Shown: piece after piece, positions 12,370 through 24,994 of the stretch | Layout of the letters: every line of letters starts with the position of its first letter | How positions within the stretch are numbered: position 1 is the stretch's first letter | Assembly: GCF_000321225.1 (NCBI RefSeq) | Contig: NW_004450940.1 | Location: 413,039 to 477,038, forward strand | Origin: Odobenus rosmarus divergens | Lineage: Eukaryota; Chordata; Mammalia; Carnivora; Odobenidae | Length of the DNA stretch: 64,000 nt | Direction of reading: 5' to 3' | Made by a program: the position numbers and the translations under genes | The notes under the pieces: model-generated | What the model was told of the DNA's origin: nothing | What the model saw: the letters and a program-made list of their open reading frames with translations, nothing else | The model's database searches: none

Positions 12370-13150
12370 TATCTCTAACCCCTTCTTCCAAAGCTCTAGT
12401 TTCTATGCCTGCTAGACTTTTCCACCTGAAATTCACTCTATATTTAAAATTATCTCATTATCTTACTTTTCAAATTGTCCTCTCTTTCTGATTCTCTAAC
12501 TCTGGACATAGAACCTATGCCCTTATCAGAGCAGAAGCTCAAATTGCAGAGGAATATCATATATATCTCTCCGTGCCAGCATTCAATCAATTTTCAAGTC
12601 CTCTAAAATAACCTTACCAAAGAAAATGTCTGATTACAGCAATTTCCTATCAAGTAACCTTTTGTGTCCTCCTAAGGAAAAACATCCACCTTCTTTCCTA
12701 CAGTCTATAACTAACCACACATGTTCTAAGTTCTTTCCAAATTTATCTTCCATATTCCTCCTTGACCACTCTAATCCAGCTAAGCCAACATGGATCAGCT
12801 AATACATTTCCCTGGCCTCTCACTTTCCCACTTACTAGTCTACTCATGTAGAATGACTCCATTCCCATTTCTCATACTGTACTCTAGCAAATCCTTAAGA
12901 CTCATCTCAAATGCCACCACTTTCATGAAGAAATCCTGATTTTCCCTGCCATGAAAATTCCTCACTTTCCTGACCCTCTAAATTATTTTACTTTTATGCC
13001 CTTTATTACGGTTCACCTCTTTAATTCTATGTAATTTCTCTCTGTATTAAAATATATTTACAATGTCTTGAGATCAAGAAATATTTCTAAGTCAGTACTG
13101 TATATTCCATAGCACCTTACTCATAGTGGGTATGCATTAAAATATCATCA
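12370..13150 (+). repeat. L2 LINE fossil
   Basis: L2-like text including CATGAAGAAATCCTGATTTTC and a terminal TTGAGATCAAGAAATATTTC ... TACTCATAGTGGGTATGCAT. Boundaries approximate. Confidence 0.55.
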
Positions 13151-14049
13151 GTTCAGTAAAATATTGGAGAATTAACCTGAGAATGAATAAGGACTTCAAC
13201 GATGGACAATTCTTCTATAATTTATTCATACATTCAAACATGAATCCAAAGTGTTCCAGAGACTATACTAGGAGCTCATGCAATTTCACAAATGAGGATT
13301 GTTCTAAAAGTAAGAGAGGAGATAATGAGCCAGGAGCACAGAACCCATCACAATTAATGCAACATCATGACTCTAAACATTTTGACAAATACAATATTTT
13401 AATGTCTACTTGTTTACTTGAAGAAAAAAGATTAGTGTTTACTTGTATATTTGCATGAAAAAATAGACTCCATCTTAAACAGAAAGATCCTGGAAGAGTA
13501 TGTAAATGAAATGTTTATGAACTGTGAAGGAATGTGTGTATTTATCTCAACTCCCTCAAAAAAACAAAACACTAAAATGATGGTTTAGGAATACAAAAAC
13601 ACAAATTAAAACAGCAAAGATAACATGGGGTATGATATCAACAATGGAGAAGTGTCAACAAAATCTGGCATGGTGAAATGTGGATGAGATGGTGGTTGGG
13701 AAACTGTTGGAAGAAACATATGAAGCTTAAATCCCACTACCTTCATGAAGGGGATCACCTTGAGAAGCAAGCCCATCTTTCCCTCACAACAGACCTCAGA
13801 GGCAATAGAAGGAAGCCAGGGTTCAGCTTATGATTTAAAAAAAAGAGAAAGAGGAATTGTGTTTATGGGATAATCTGACCCCCAGAATCATCTGACCCCA
13901 AACACAAGCCAGGCAACTCTTCCTCCACAAACCCAAAGACAAGTAGAGGTGGGCCAGAAGGGGCTCTAGATGTAGGAATAACCGTACAGTGGAAAGGAGA
14001 GCTGAGATTGTTGAGATCAGTGAATTTGCTGACTATCCCCGCAAATATT

Positions 14050-14830
14050 TAATGAAAACACACTAAATGCCATCTCGAATTTACATTCCAAAACTGAGCT
14101 CTACAGACACTCATCAGGACCTGCTCTCCCCATGACCTTCCCTAGCTCAATGAAGCCCCAGTTGCTCAGACCAAACACTCGGGAGATAACCTTGACTCTT
14201 CTATTGCACATTCCATACCCCGGCTATCAAGAAATCCTGTTAGCGCTCACTTAAAATATATTCCAAATCTGACCCCTTCTCACCAGCTCCACTGTCACCT
14301 CCCTGGTCCAAGCCATCACAATACCTCAACTGGATGCCCACAACGGCCTCCTAACTGGTCTCCCTACTTCTGCTCATTTCCCTTCATCTAATCTTAATAC
14401 AGCAGCAAGAGTAACCCCTATTAGGGGTGCCTGGGTGGCTCAGTCATTAAGCGTCTGTGTTCGGCTCAGGTCATGATCCCAGGGTCCTGGGATCGAGCCC
14501 TGCATTGGGCTCCCTGCTTAGCGGGAAGCCTGCTTCTCCTTCTTCCACTTCCTCTCCTTGTGTTCCTGCTCTCGCTATCTCTCTCTCTCTGTCAAATAAA
14601 TAAATAAAATCTTAAAAAAAAAAGAGTAACCCCTATTAAAAAGTAAGTCAGATCATGCCATTCCTCTACTCAGAAGCCTCCAGTGGCCCCTCCTCACTCA
14701 AAGTAAAACCCAGAGTCTTTGAAATGTTCTATAAACTCCATAAAATCCGACCACTCATAACTTCTCTGACATTATCTCCATCTTCCCTTTTTCTTAGTGT
14801 ATTCCAGCCATGCTGACCTTCCCTCTTCCA
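14050..14830 (+). repeat. L2 LINE fossil, split by a SINE
   Basis: Characteristic L2 phrases such as AAGTCAGATCATGCCATTCC and TCCAGTGGCCCCTCCTCACT. The SINE at 14424-14621 interrupts it. Confidence 0.65.
14424..14621 (+). mobile_element. Carnivore SINE
   Basis: Head GGTGCCTGGGTGGCTCAG and tail AAATAAATAAAATCTTAAAA. Perfect 17-bp TSD AAGAGTAACCCCTATTA at 14407-14423 and 14622-14638. Confidence 0.95.
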
Positions 14831-14889
14831 TTCACACACATAGACATACACACATTTATACAGATGCAAGTCAATAAGCATCAGGTATA

Positions 14890-15780
14890 ACTCAGGGTGA
14901 AAACTGGCCAATTTTGAACAGAGAAATGACATGATCTGATTTTCATTTTAAAATAATCACTCTGGCTGCTTGTTAAGATTAAATGGTAGGTGAACAAGGG
15001 CAGACAGAGGGAAACCAGTGAGCAGGCTATCCAGATGCTAGTAGACTGGACCAGGGGCCACTGTGGAAATGGTGGACGTGTTTTGAAGGCAGAGACAAGA
15101 AAATGTGTGGACAGATTATTGACTATATTTAAAAAATGACAAAAATCAAGAATAATATCCAGGTTTCCAGCCTGAGCAACCTGAATAGTGGAGTTGGCAT
15201 TAACTGAGGTGAGGAAGACTGTGGATGAAATAGATTTGAGAAGCTGAAGGTTAGGAGTTCAGTTTTAGACATGCTCAGACGTCCTTTAGACATCTGAGTG
15301 GAAGTTTCTGGCAGACAACTGGATACATGAGCTTGAATTTTAGAGTTGGAGGTAGGGCTGGAAATATACATTTGGGAGATGATAGCACCCAGATACATCA
15401 GTAAGACTGCATGAGATCATCAGAGAAATGAGTTTAGCTAGAGAGGAAAGGGGGTTCAAGGAATGGACAGTCGAGTGTTCTGATATTTAGAGGTTGTGGA
15501 AATGACAGGAAACAGCAAAAGGAGACTGAATAAAAGCCAGAAAATGAGGAGAAAAACCAGGTGAGTTGGATGTCCTGGAAGCAAAATGAAAAAAATGTTT
15601 CAATAAAGCAAGTGATTGTCTGTGCTAAACGCTGGTGAGAGGTCAAGTCCATCAAGGACTGGGAAATGACCACTGGACTCAGCAATCACATGGTCATTGC
15701 TGAAATGTTTTTGTAGGGTACTGTGGGCAAAAAGTTGGTGGATTTAAGAGAAAATGAGAGAAACAGAACTGAAGAACCAA
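14890..15780 (+). repeat. Probable ancient interspersed repeat, family not named
   Basis: The text (for example ATAATCACTCTGGCTGCT, GAGTTCAGTTTTAGACATG, GATGTCCTGGAAGCAAAATG) resembles an old dispersed mammalian repeat that I recognise by wording but cannot assign to a family. Minus-strand open frames in it are fortuitous. Confidence 0.45.
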
Positions 15781-17157
15781 GAAATGGGGCAGTAGCTGGA
15801 AGGAGATGTGACTCAAGAAGGGAGCTTTTATTCATCATATTCTCTTTCGTACCTACGTAAAAGGAGGCATCTAAAAATACCAATAGGATAAATCAAGTTT
15901 AATATTAAACAGCTGGTTTTCCCTGAATACACTGACCTATTTAGGTTCATATTTATCACGTGGGCCCTCATTAGGCACTGAAGGAATATTTTCTTTTCCC
16001 CTGGAAAAGAGCCAAACTAGAGCAGTTAGATGATGTTTAATGTTCAGAGACTTCAGATATCCTGTTATGTTTCATGAACATTAGTGACCTTTTTGGGGCA
16101 ATTTCCACCACTGTGTCTGGTCTACAGTTAAGACATATCATTGCCTTGCTAATCTATCATCTATCCCAGCTGAGTTTCTAAGCTTCCCAAGCAAAAGATT
16201 TGTGAAGCCCTAGAGAAAAACAATTTTTTCTTTAAGAAATGACACAAATGAAAGCAAGACCCAAGATCAAAACAGCTGATGCAGACTTCCTGGTTGTATT
16301 TAAACCCATGAAATGAAATAAATAATCCTAACAAAAACTTCACCAATCTTTAAGGAATCCATGACCATTCTTGTCTGGTTCTCATTGAAAACTGGAAAGA
16401 CTATTCCCAAAGCAACTGGTTAAAAGATTAAAAATACAAAGCAGCAAAATGATGGCAAGTGCAGGCTTGCTATGAAAAAGCACAGACAATAACAAACTAA
16501 CAGCTAGACTTGCCTCTGACTCATGGAAAAATATGTGAAATCAGGTTATCCCGGCTTAAAAATAATGAATCACACAACTTCGAATACAGATGTCAGGAAA
16601 GCACATGTGTATTTCTGAATACAAATAATAATGAAAGGATATAGAGGTATTCATGCAAACTGCAATCAATTACGTCCACAAAAAAGCAGAGTCTACGTTA
16701 TTTCTTTAATCAAGAATCCATGAAGAATATCAATGAACAGAATTAACGTCCATCTCAGGTAATTACTAAGAGATGCTATATCTCATAGGAAGCAGTAATT
16801 TTCATGCTTTCTTAAGTTTGGGCTTTTTAAAAGCCATCTCTGATTTGCATATTTAAATTAGGTGAAAGCATACCCTAATAGAAAATTTGTTTTGGTAGAA
16901 AATCCAAACTTTGGTAATTATAGAGCATGGCTGAAAAGCACCGTTAAAGATCCATTACATAGCTAAAGAACAAAATGTAAAACTCCATCCAGATCTGAAG
17001 CCCATAAAGGTCTAAAAAGGGAGAAGAATCTGAAAACATGAATTCTGGATCTAACTTTTTCATCAATTGTGTTACTTTGGTTACTTTGATCCCTTATAAG
17101 AATCTGTGCTTTAGATATACCCTCTCCCGAGCAATAAGCAAAAAAAAAAAAAAAAAG

Positions 17158-17405
17158 TTGGTGTTTGGACTACAAGTTGTTTTATAAATGATGTATAGTT
17201 GATGTATAATATATGGGTTTCAGGTATGCAACATGGTGCTTCAACAATTATATACATTATAAAATGCTCACCACGATAAGTGTAATCACCATGTGCCACC
17301 ATACAAAGTTATTACAATCTTATTGACAATATTCCCTAAGCTATACTTTTCATCTCTGTCTTACTTATTTTATAGCTGGGAGTTTGTGCCTCTTAATCCC
17401 CTTGG
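17158..17405 (-). mobile_element. Old L1 3'-end fragment
   Basis: Contains GATGTATAGTTGATGTATAA, GGGTTTCAGGTATGCAACAT and a downstream AATCACCATGTGCCACCATA, the reverse-complement layout of an L1 3' UTR. No TSD recognised. Confidence 0.6.
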
Positions 17406-18225
17406 ACTACACATTTCTAAATTTCAATGAATTTAGATAAGCTAGGATTTTTTTATGTGTCTCATATTTAAATTCAAGTTTTAAAAAAAGAATTTTCTCA
17501 CAAAAGATATATTTACCACACTTTTTAATATATTTATAAATATATAAACAAATATAAATATATAAGTTAAAGACATACATTTAAATGTCATTTGTAGTGG
17601 AAACTGTGGTGCACTGCTCAAATCTTCCTCCCCCCACCCCCAATTCTCAGGATCAAAACACTAATTCCTCAACCTCCCAGCTGTTCCAAGTGTTTCCTGC
17701 AGAGCTCATTACTGAGACCCTCCCCAGGAACTGCTAGCCACAGAAGCGAAGCTTCCATGCCTCTAAGTGCCTCTCCCTGGAGCTATCTGACCTCCAACGA
17801 CTGGTCAGTGGAGTGTACAAAGGTTTGACCTCTTGACCTCAACATAGGACGACTCTGAACTTTCATTTTAGGCAGAGCTCTTGTCAGACCTGAGGAGGCC
17901 TCTGTTGAGACTTCATCACGGTTCAAATTCTGTGGTGTGTTCTCAGTCCCTCACTCCTTATCAATGTTGTCCTGAGCACACTCCCCACAAACTTCCTCAG
18001 GAAAATCTTTACCTTTCAGTCTGTTTCCCAGGAAACCGAACCTAAGACATTCATCCTACAGGCTAGTCAACCACAGGAGGCAAATCTTCAGTTCCCTCAA
18101 ATGACTGAATGACTGTTTCTCAACCAATCTGTGGCCAGAATTTAGTTACTGCATGGTGCAGAATGAAGCAAACAAAACAAAACAATTCAGTTTAATCCTG
18201 TCTTGGTTCTCCAGCCATTCTCTAA

Positions 18226-18640
18226 AATAAGAACCGTAATAGTTGCAACCTTACTGAGAACTTATTATATGCCAAGCACCATGCTTAGCACTTGATTATA
18301 TCTAAAAGATGCAGAATAACTGCATAGAGAAGTTACTATTATTAACCACATTTTAAATTTTTTTTAAATATTTTATTTATTTACTTGAGAGAGAGAGAGC
18401 ATGGGGGGGGTCAGAGGGAGATGCGGGACTCAATCCTGGGACTCCTGGATCATGACCTGAGTCGAAGGCAGTCGCTTAATCAACTGAGCCACCCCAGTGC
18501 CACTATTAACCACATTTAATAAAGAAGTGAACCAAAGTTAAAGATGTCAATAGTCATAGCACAAAGTGCGGGATCTAGGCCTCCAATCCAGGCTGTAGGA
18601 TTCCAAAATCCACAGTATAACACTACACAATGGCCTCTGA
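18226..18640 (-). repeat. MIR fossil, split by a SINE
   Basis: GAGAACTTATTATATGCCAA, CACCATGCTTAGCACTTG and, after the SINE, the degraded rest of a MIR. Boundaries approximate. Confidence 0.55.
18354..18503 (-). mobile_element. Carnivore SINE with internal deletion
   Basis: About 150 bp, shorter than typical, with T-rich left end and head CAACTGAGCCACCCCAGTGCC (reverse). 14-bp TSD TATTAACCACATTT at 18340-18353 and 18504-18517. Confidence 0.9.
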
Positions 18641-19269
18641 TCCCCATCAGTCCTGTCAGCGAACATATGCCTGGTGGTTCTGCTTGAGAGAATCCAGGTG
18701 CATTAGCAGAAAACAGTCACAGCTTCCTGGGAAAACCCACCAGATTAGCATGTCTTCCTTGTGTAGGAAAGTCAATGTCAAGTGTAAGAAACACTGAAGC
18801 ACTTAAAGCAATTAACACTCCCAACCTCTGGATTCCTAATTAAATCAGTACTCAAAACTTAGTTGTACTTTGACTAAAATTGTGAGACCTACTACAGTGC
18901 TTCTGTACCTTACCTTTTGTACTTATTTTTGTATTTTTAGTCTCAAAAGCTTTATCTCCATTTTTAAAAATGAAAGTAAAACTACTGAATTTATCATTGT
19001 ATATTTTATAGATTTGATTTTTCTGTACATTGGCACAGTATGTGAAAATAAGGATTAGATTTTTTTCTAGCAGGGGAATTTGACCTTTAACGCTCCACAA
19101 TAGAGAAGGGCTTAGTAGTATGGACAATCCAGAACTTTCAATTGCATTTTTCTCTAACATTTTTAGAGTTTCAGTAAATGTCTCTCCTAAATGGCAATTT
19201 TTGTTGTTGTTTGACTCCAACAACAAGGATTTCCAAAAGCAAGAGGAGTTTCAGAAATAGGAATGCCCT

Positions 19270-19492
19270 TGGGGCACCTGGTGGTGCAATCGGTAAAGCG
19301 TCTGACTCTTGATTTCAGCTCTGGTCATGATCTCAGGGTCCTGGGATTGAGCCCTGCATCAGCCTCAGCATGGAGACTGCTTGAGATTCTCTCTCTCCCT
19401 CTCCCTCTGCCCCTCCTCTGCTTGTGTGTGCACGCGTGCACACGCTCTCTCTCTCTCTTAATAAATAAAATCTTTAAAATATACATATATAT
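19270..19492 (+). mobile_element. Carnivore SINE
   Basis: Head GGGGCACCTGGTGGTGCAAT, body of the older GACTCTTGATTTCAGCTC subtype, tail AATAAATAAAATCTTTAAAA. TSD GAATGCCCT at 19261-19269 and 19493-19501. It includes a short palindromic TGTGCACGCGTGCACA. Confidence 0.9.
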
Positions 19493-19544
19493 GAATGCCC
19501 TGAACATCGATGGATGGTGAGTCAGGTGAGAGGACAGAACAGCT

Positions 19545-19700
19545 AGCTAGCAACGTGGCTTTCTGCCAGGCAGGTCTGTTTTTATATCTCACCTGTGCCA
19601 CTAACCAGCTGTGTGACTTTGGACATGTTATTTAAACTCAGGTACATTATTTTCTGCATCATACAGGATGAACAATACATGTCTCATAGGAATACAATAA
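19545..19700 (+). repeat. MIR-like fossil
   Basis: CACTAACCAGCTGTGTGACT followed by TTGGACATGTTATTTAAACT matches the MIR core order. Confidence 0.6.
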
Positions 19701-20894
19701 AAATTAAAGCTACAATATTGTCAAAGTTTATGAAAGAACTTCTTGGGCACTTAATTAGTAGGGACTATTATCCTTAACAAAGATAAAGCGTTTACACACT
19801 TCTTAGAGGGAATCAGGAAATGGGAAATTGCTTTGTGTTGCTTTATTACACAGGAACCCTTAAGGGAAATACCCAGTGAAAATGTTGGAGAAACATACAT
19901 TTTACATGTAAGTGCCAAGTCGAAGTAATTAGACAAAAAGAAAGAAATGGCAGGAAAAGACAATACATTAACATAACAGCACAATGTAAAATTTAGCTTA
20001 GAACTGTTTGCTTTACTCAAATTCGTTCCTGGGCAGCAGCAAGATTTGCCTCTTTTCCCTCTTATGAAAATAGAAACTCCCTTGGGGGAGAGTAGGAGTG
20101 AGCCAGCCAGTAACCCCCCAAAATCTGGGAAGGCTACAAACCATTTCCTAAGCCTACACAAGTACACAGATGGCCTGATGAAAAGAACTTCCTTTGCCTT
20201 AACATTTTTTTTTGGAAGCCAACTATTGTTACAATTTAAACTATGAGATACAGATACCCAAAAAAAAAAAGATATTTAAAATAAGAACAAATGTGAATAC
20301 ACAACCTAAACTTAAAAACGAAGACCTATTTCCTAAGAAATATTCATAGCATTTGTCAGATAAGCACAGAAATTAGGAACAAGGGATTTTCCACTGTTAG
20401 CCCAGGGAATGGGGGATGGAAGGTGAAAAAGGACCTACTGTTTTTGACCAGACAAAACTCATGGATTGTTTCCTTTTGCCTTTAGTGTTTCTCCCCTAAC
20501 CACTTTTGCCATAAGTACATCCCCCCTCCTCTTCTGAGCTAAAGAACGTAGCCACCATGACCTTATAGATTAGACTCAAAACAGAGCTGGCAATCTAGTC
20601 TTTAACTGAAAACCACTTCAGCCATAAGCATTTCTCCTTTTTCTTTAATCCCTATAACTTCCTCTTCTCTAGCTTCACCTTCCAAGTAAGAGTATGCCAA
20701 AACAAAACAACAACAACAAAAAAAGATGAGGAAAAGAGAATCTATCTATAGACTACAAATATGGAAAATAATTATGAATTTGAAAATGAATCAAATTCTC
20801 TTCCAACGGTCTCTACCACATGACAGTATTCAGGAACTCACAGTAGCCAAAATAAATTTTATGGAATTCCAAAAAGGATTCTAGTTGAGTAGGC

Positions 20895-20926
<32 letters not shown>

Positions 20927-20950
20927 TATAAAATATATATATATATTTTT
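20895..20950. repeat. A-tract and (TA)n microsatellite
   Basis: About 16 A residues, then about ten TA units, a short break and further TA units. Confidence 0.95.
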
Positions 20951-21175
20951 TAGGTGATGATATCCATGAGTACTTAAGCAGAACCCTCATATGCAGGCTA
21001 GTTAAAAGAGAGGTGCTCCCACTGACATGAGATCAGGGTCCCCAGAACACAAGTTAGGCACTGTAACCCTTCACCTTCGCTAGTGCCTCCTAAATTCTCC
21101 CTTCTCATCAAGAGCATCGTGGACCGTGTAAGCGCTATCCTAAGGGCACTGTAAGCTGTGTTGGGCAACTACTGA

Positions 21176-21402
21176 TCCAGCATAATGGTTGTTAACTGCT
21201 GGCAATTCTGCCCTTCAAGGGTTATTTGGCAACGTCTGGAGACATTTCTCATTGTCACAAGTCAGGGGTACTGTTGGCAGCTAGTGGGTAGTGGCTACCA
21301 GTGTTGATAAACATCTTATAATGCACAGGACAACATGCCACATCAAAGAATTATCTGACCCAAAATGTCAATAATGCCAAAGCAGGAAAGTCCTGATCTA
21401 GC
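21176..21402 (+). mobile_element. MER20 DNA transposon remnant
   Basis: Contains GGCAACGTCTGGAGACATTT, CTAGTGGGTAGTGGC, AATGCACAGGACAAC and AAAGAATTATCTGACCCAAA in the order of MER20, a short non-autonomous hAT-Charlie element. Ends are diverged. MER20 copies have been reported as enhancers in endometrium; nothing here shows that this one is active. Confidence 0.75.
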
Positions 21403-22264
21403 AGAAATCTCCGTCTAAACATTCCAGGGAGATGGCTTTCTAAGTTTCTGGACTGGTCTCATTGTTAGAAATGTCTTTATCATATTGAATCAAAATATAT
21501 TTCTCTAAAACTTTTTACTATTAGTCTTATTTCTACACCTTGGGATCCCAAAGGAAAAATATCTAATCCTTCACCTACATGACAGATTTTCAAAAGCTGA
21601 GACTACTGTGATATCCTCCAAATTTTTCATTTTTGGGTTGAAAAACCACGTTGATGTGCTATCCCTGCTTCTCAAAAAACAAAACAAAACAAAAACATAA
21701 TTGCAGAAGTGAAGGCAAAAATCCAAATTAAAAGGAAACATTCTGAGATTATTAAAAATAACAATAGTGTAGTTACCAAATACTGACCACCACCAGAGAT
21801 ACCCTCCCAGGCACAGAACCCATGAGTGACAGAGTGGGGCTGAATTCTCAAGTTCATGTTCTTTGTGTGAATTTTACATCACATATAACTGTTCTCCTTT
21901 TCCTAACTCTGGCTCCTACTTCTGGTTACTCTTCCATTTGGTCTGTCCCCTTTCCCCACTTCTCTCTCCCTTCTAAACATTCCAGTTTAGAATGTTTGGG
22001 CCTGCAGGCAGCCACAGGCCTATCACAGCACTTGCCCCAATCACTGGCTTGGGAATCAGGTCAGGCCACCAGCAGCCCTTATGTCCTACACACTGCTCTT
22101 TTCTGAATTTCTCCTTTGCCCTGTGAAAGGATCCTAGGACAACCGAAAGAGAGTAGATCTAAAAGCCTCTTCTTGGCACGTACCATAAGAGAAAAATTCT
22201 TGGATTTTCTGTTTTGAGGAGCATAAACATTTTCAGTGAACAATGTATACTAAAAAGTAACTAT

Positions 22265-22370
22265 CTTCTCTGTTTTTACTGAAGCTCGGGGGTGATGAGA
22301 ACATGGCGGTCCATTATACCACTCTACTTTTGTGTATGTTGGGAAATATTTTTGTAAAAAAAAAACAAAA
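22265..22370 (+). mobile_element. Old L1 3'-end fragment
   Basis: GGGTGATGAGAACATGGCGG and TCTACTTTTGTGTATGTTGG followed by an A-tract match an old L1 3' terminus. Confidence 0.5.
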
Positions 22371-23464
22371 ACCCTCTCTTCTCTATATTTATCATTCAGC
22401 AACCACCTTCCTTTCTTATCCCATATTCTCTATTTAGTGCTATGGTGAAGAAACTTTTCAAAATAAAGTCTCAAGTCTCACACCTTAAATATATACAACT
22501 TTTTCATTTTTCAATTACACCTCACTAAAGCTGGAAAAAAAAACAAAGTCGCACACAAAGAAAGATTAACTTCAGAAGTAAATGTGATATGACCCCAAGA
22601 GTAGACCAAACTCTTTAAACTACTTAAATAAAGACAAACGTACTTGCACACTTTCTCCCCATTCCATTCTTCTCCTTCTTTTTAATGTTACCAACTTCAT
22701 GTTTATGGGATATATGCAATCAGAGAAATGGAAATGTGTCTTAAACTACCAGAACTAAACATCGTGCTTCTGACTGTAGTGGGTACAATTGTGTGAGAAT
22801 GTCTTCATGATTCAGCTGAAGCGTCATACAGGAAGGTTTGTTTGTCACATTTACTCGCCAAGGGTCCTAATGTCTCCTGGAACTAGGGCAATATTAAACC
22901 ATGTTGTAGGGCATGCATATCCTAGAGCAGGGAAGGGCATGACATGCCTACTTGGCTCTGGTGATGGCTGGGTCCTGGACTCTGAGGTCCCGGCTTTCAA
23001 TCCCACGAGGGCAACTAGGTTTTTACTATTCCTCATAACAACACATTTCCCCTCTCACGCTGGCCAGCCACCCACATGGCACCAGAAGAAAGGGTGTCTG
23101 GACTGTACCCCTCTATTATCAGGTCAAAGAAACAACGGTAAATTAATTTCTTCCCCAAGGAGGCCAGTGTTACCATCTTTCTTGATAAAATGGAATGTTG
23201 TCAATCATTTCACTAGATGCCAAACTACCTTTCTTTAATCATTAATAAATAAGTTTGCTACCGACAAACAGAATGCAAAATTTGAAGGAACTAAAGCAAA
23301 AATATATTTTTCCTTTAAAGAAATGCTGTTGAACAAATCAGGTCTGTTTTTTCTCTAACCCCCTGACACTTCCTTTCTGTTTCTTTTATCCCTTAAATAT
23401 AGAATTTTTTGGCCTGTCTTCACGAGTACATGTTCTCAAGGGGCAAACTCACAATGAAAATAAA

Positions 23465-23670
23465 AATCATAATAATTGCTAGCATATATTTACATGTACC
23501 TCGCACCTTCCATGTTCCAGGCTTTGTTCTATATGCTTTACTTGTGGGAGTTCACTTAAACACACAACATACCTAGGAGTAGATACTGTTTTTATCACAA
23601 TATTACTCTGAGGAAAGAAATGCACAGAAAGATAAAGTAATGAGGCCAAGGGTTCCAAGTTTTCAACCTA
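23465..23670 (-). repeat. MIR-like fossil
   Basis: CTTCCATGTTCCAGGCTTTG, then AGTAGATACTGTTTTTATCA and a degraded antisense MIR tail. Confidence 0.5.
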
Positions 23671-23702
23671 ACACATCAAATCTGAAAATGGTTGCTATTC
23701 TT

Positions 23703-23870
23703 GGGGCACCTGGGTGGTGCCGTCAGTTAACCATCCAACTCTTAGTTTCAACTCCAGTTGTGATCTCAGGGTCGTGAGCTCGAGCCCCGCACTGGGCTCC
23801 ATGCTCATCGCAGAGTCTGCCCCTCCCTGGCCTCTCTCAAATAAATAAATAAATCTCGAAAAGAAAAAAA
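23703..23870 (+). mobile_element. Carnivore SINE
   Basis: Head GGGGCACCTGGGTGGTGCCG with a shortened body and tail AAATAAATAAATAAATCTCG. Possible degraded TSD (GTTGCTATTCTT versus GTTGCCATTCCC). Confidence 0.85.
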
Positions 23871-23994
23871 AGTTGTTGCCATTCCCAGTATAGCCTCACC
23901 CCTACATCTCAGCACTTAAGCACCCAGTGATTTTTCTGTCCCCCCATCTGCTTGATTTTATTTGCATATCTTAAGCATATATTTAAACATGTGG

Positions 23995-24375
23995 GTCCTG
24001 TTCATACTTTTGCTAGAAATTGGAAAAAAAAACTCAAGTCTCCATCATCAATGGGAAATATTAAATAAATTACAGTATTATCCTACTGTGAAATATTAGG
24101 CTGTCATTAAAAAAGAATGAGGCAATTGCAAATAGAGTAACATGGAAAGCTGTCAATGACATATTGATGAGTAAAAAGAGCAAATTATAAAACAAATGAT
24201 CCAGCAAATGAATGTCAAACATCTATATATGCCTAAGTATAGAGGAAAATGTCTGGAAGACTATATGCCAAATACTGGAGAAGAAAAAGGATTGAAAAGT
24301 GGGGGAAATGAGGAAAAGTGAATTGTTTACTTTTTGATAATATGCTCATGCTATACTTATAATGCAAAAAAGAAT
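23995..24375 (+). mobile_element. Old L1-derived fragment
   Basis: CCATCATCAATGGGAAATAT, TACAGTATTATCCTACTGTG and a run up to CTATACTTATAATGCAAAAA follow the layout of an ancient L1 ORF2 end and 3' UTR. Confidence 0.5.
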
Positions 24376-24931
24376 GTTAAATGATGTCTGATAGGCTAAA
24401 AATATTTGGTGAAACCATTACTTAGCCAGATCTTTCCCCCACCCAATATTTATTCCATTTTATTTTTTTCAACTTTATTTTCCTTTCCCTCCCTCACTCA
24501 CAGTTTGGGCACCAATTACAATGGACTTTTTCTTTTCTAAACACTGCCTGGATTTTCTTATGCTTCCACCTCAACTCAGAGTACCCTCTTTGTCATTAAA
24601 TTCAATCTTTCTAAAAAAACCATACATATTATATTTTGGTACATATTTCAAAAAAGGAAAAAGGTAAATATCCAGGAAATTTTCCATATTTTGAATCATC
24701 AATCTTTAATACATTTTAAATATATTGCTTCCTGAATTGTAAAGTGTCCAAAAATAATAGTTACAAAGTGTCTGAACAGATACTTCTTTGTATAAAAAAT
24801 GGCTTTCTTTAACATTTAGGACATTGTGATTGCCTTGAATGATTTTTAGAATGAGGTAGAATACACGCACACGAAAGAAAAAGATGCATGTCACTCTAAG
24901 AAATTTTAAAAATCAAAAACAAGTTTCTTAC

Positions 24932-24994
24932 CATTGTAAGGGTAAATGGATGGTTTTCTAATGCAGACACACTGGGACAATGTAGAATAATATA
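24932..24994 (-). CDS. NOX4: NOX4 exon, HPFT FAD-binding motif
   Basis: This 63-bp exon encodes 21 residues, YIILHCPSVSALENHPFTLT plus a final Met, human residues 338-358. HPFTLT is the conserved flavin-contact motif of NOX and ferredoxin-reductase-like enzymes (HPFT in all NOX proteins). The one difference from the human sequence I remember is Thr340 to Ile. It is phase 0 on both sides. The acceptor reads CTTTTAG at 24995 upward and the donor is GTAAGA at 24926-24931. The exon is short, but the motif and both splice sites make the call firm. Confidence 0.96.

Larger units (their letters stand above)
7606..24931 (-). other. NOX4: NOX4 intron, 17.3 kb, within FAD domain
   Basis: A complete 17.3-kb intron with GTAAGA donor and TTTAG acceptor. 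It holds one copy of a local duplication, seven SINEs, a twin-primed L1, other L1 remnants, L2 and MIR fossils and a MER20. No supported gene. Open frames at 18852-19226, 19751-20167 and 22789-23238 look fortuitous. Sequence 7900-8480, 11460-12360, 15800-17150 and 20250-20880 has no element I can name. Confidence 0.9.

Noticed and set aside
18852..19226. 124-codon minus-strand open frame
   Set aside because: AT-rich, low-complexity coding (many K, N, F, S), no recognisable family. Treated as chance.
19751..20167. 138-codon minus-strand open frame
   Set aside because: In the gene's orientation but not part of NOX4, whose protein is contiguous without it. No domain or repeat structure is visible; probably fortuitous.
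22900..23060. Possible exon or pseudogene in a GC-richer patch
   Set aside because: No homology to NOX4 or any family I recognise, and no paired splice sites in frame.
22789..23238. 149-codon plus-strand open frame in the 17-kb intron
   Set aside because: No recognisable domain, no splice context and no family resemblance. Its composition is that of intronic sequence, and a frame this long can occur by chance in a GC-richer patch.
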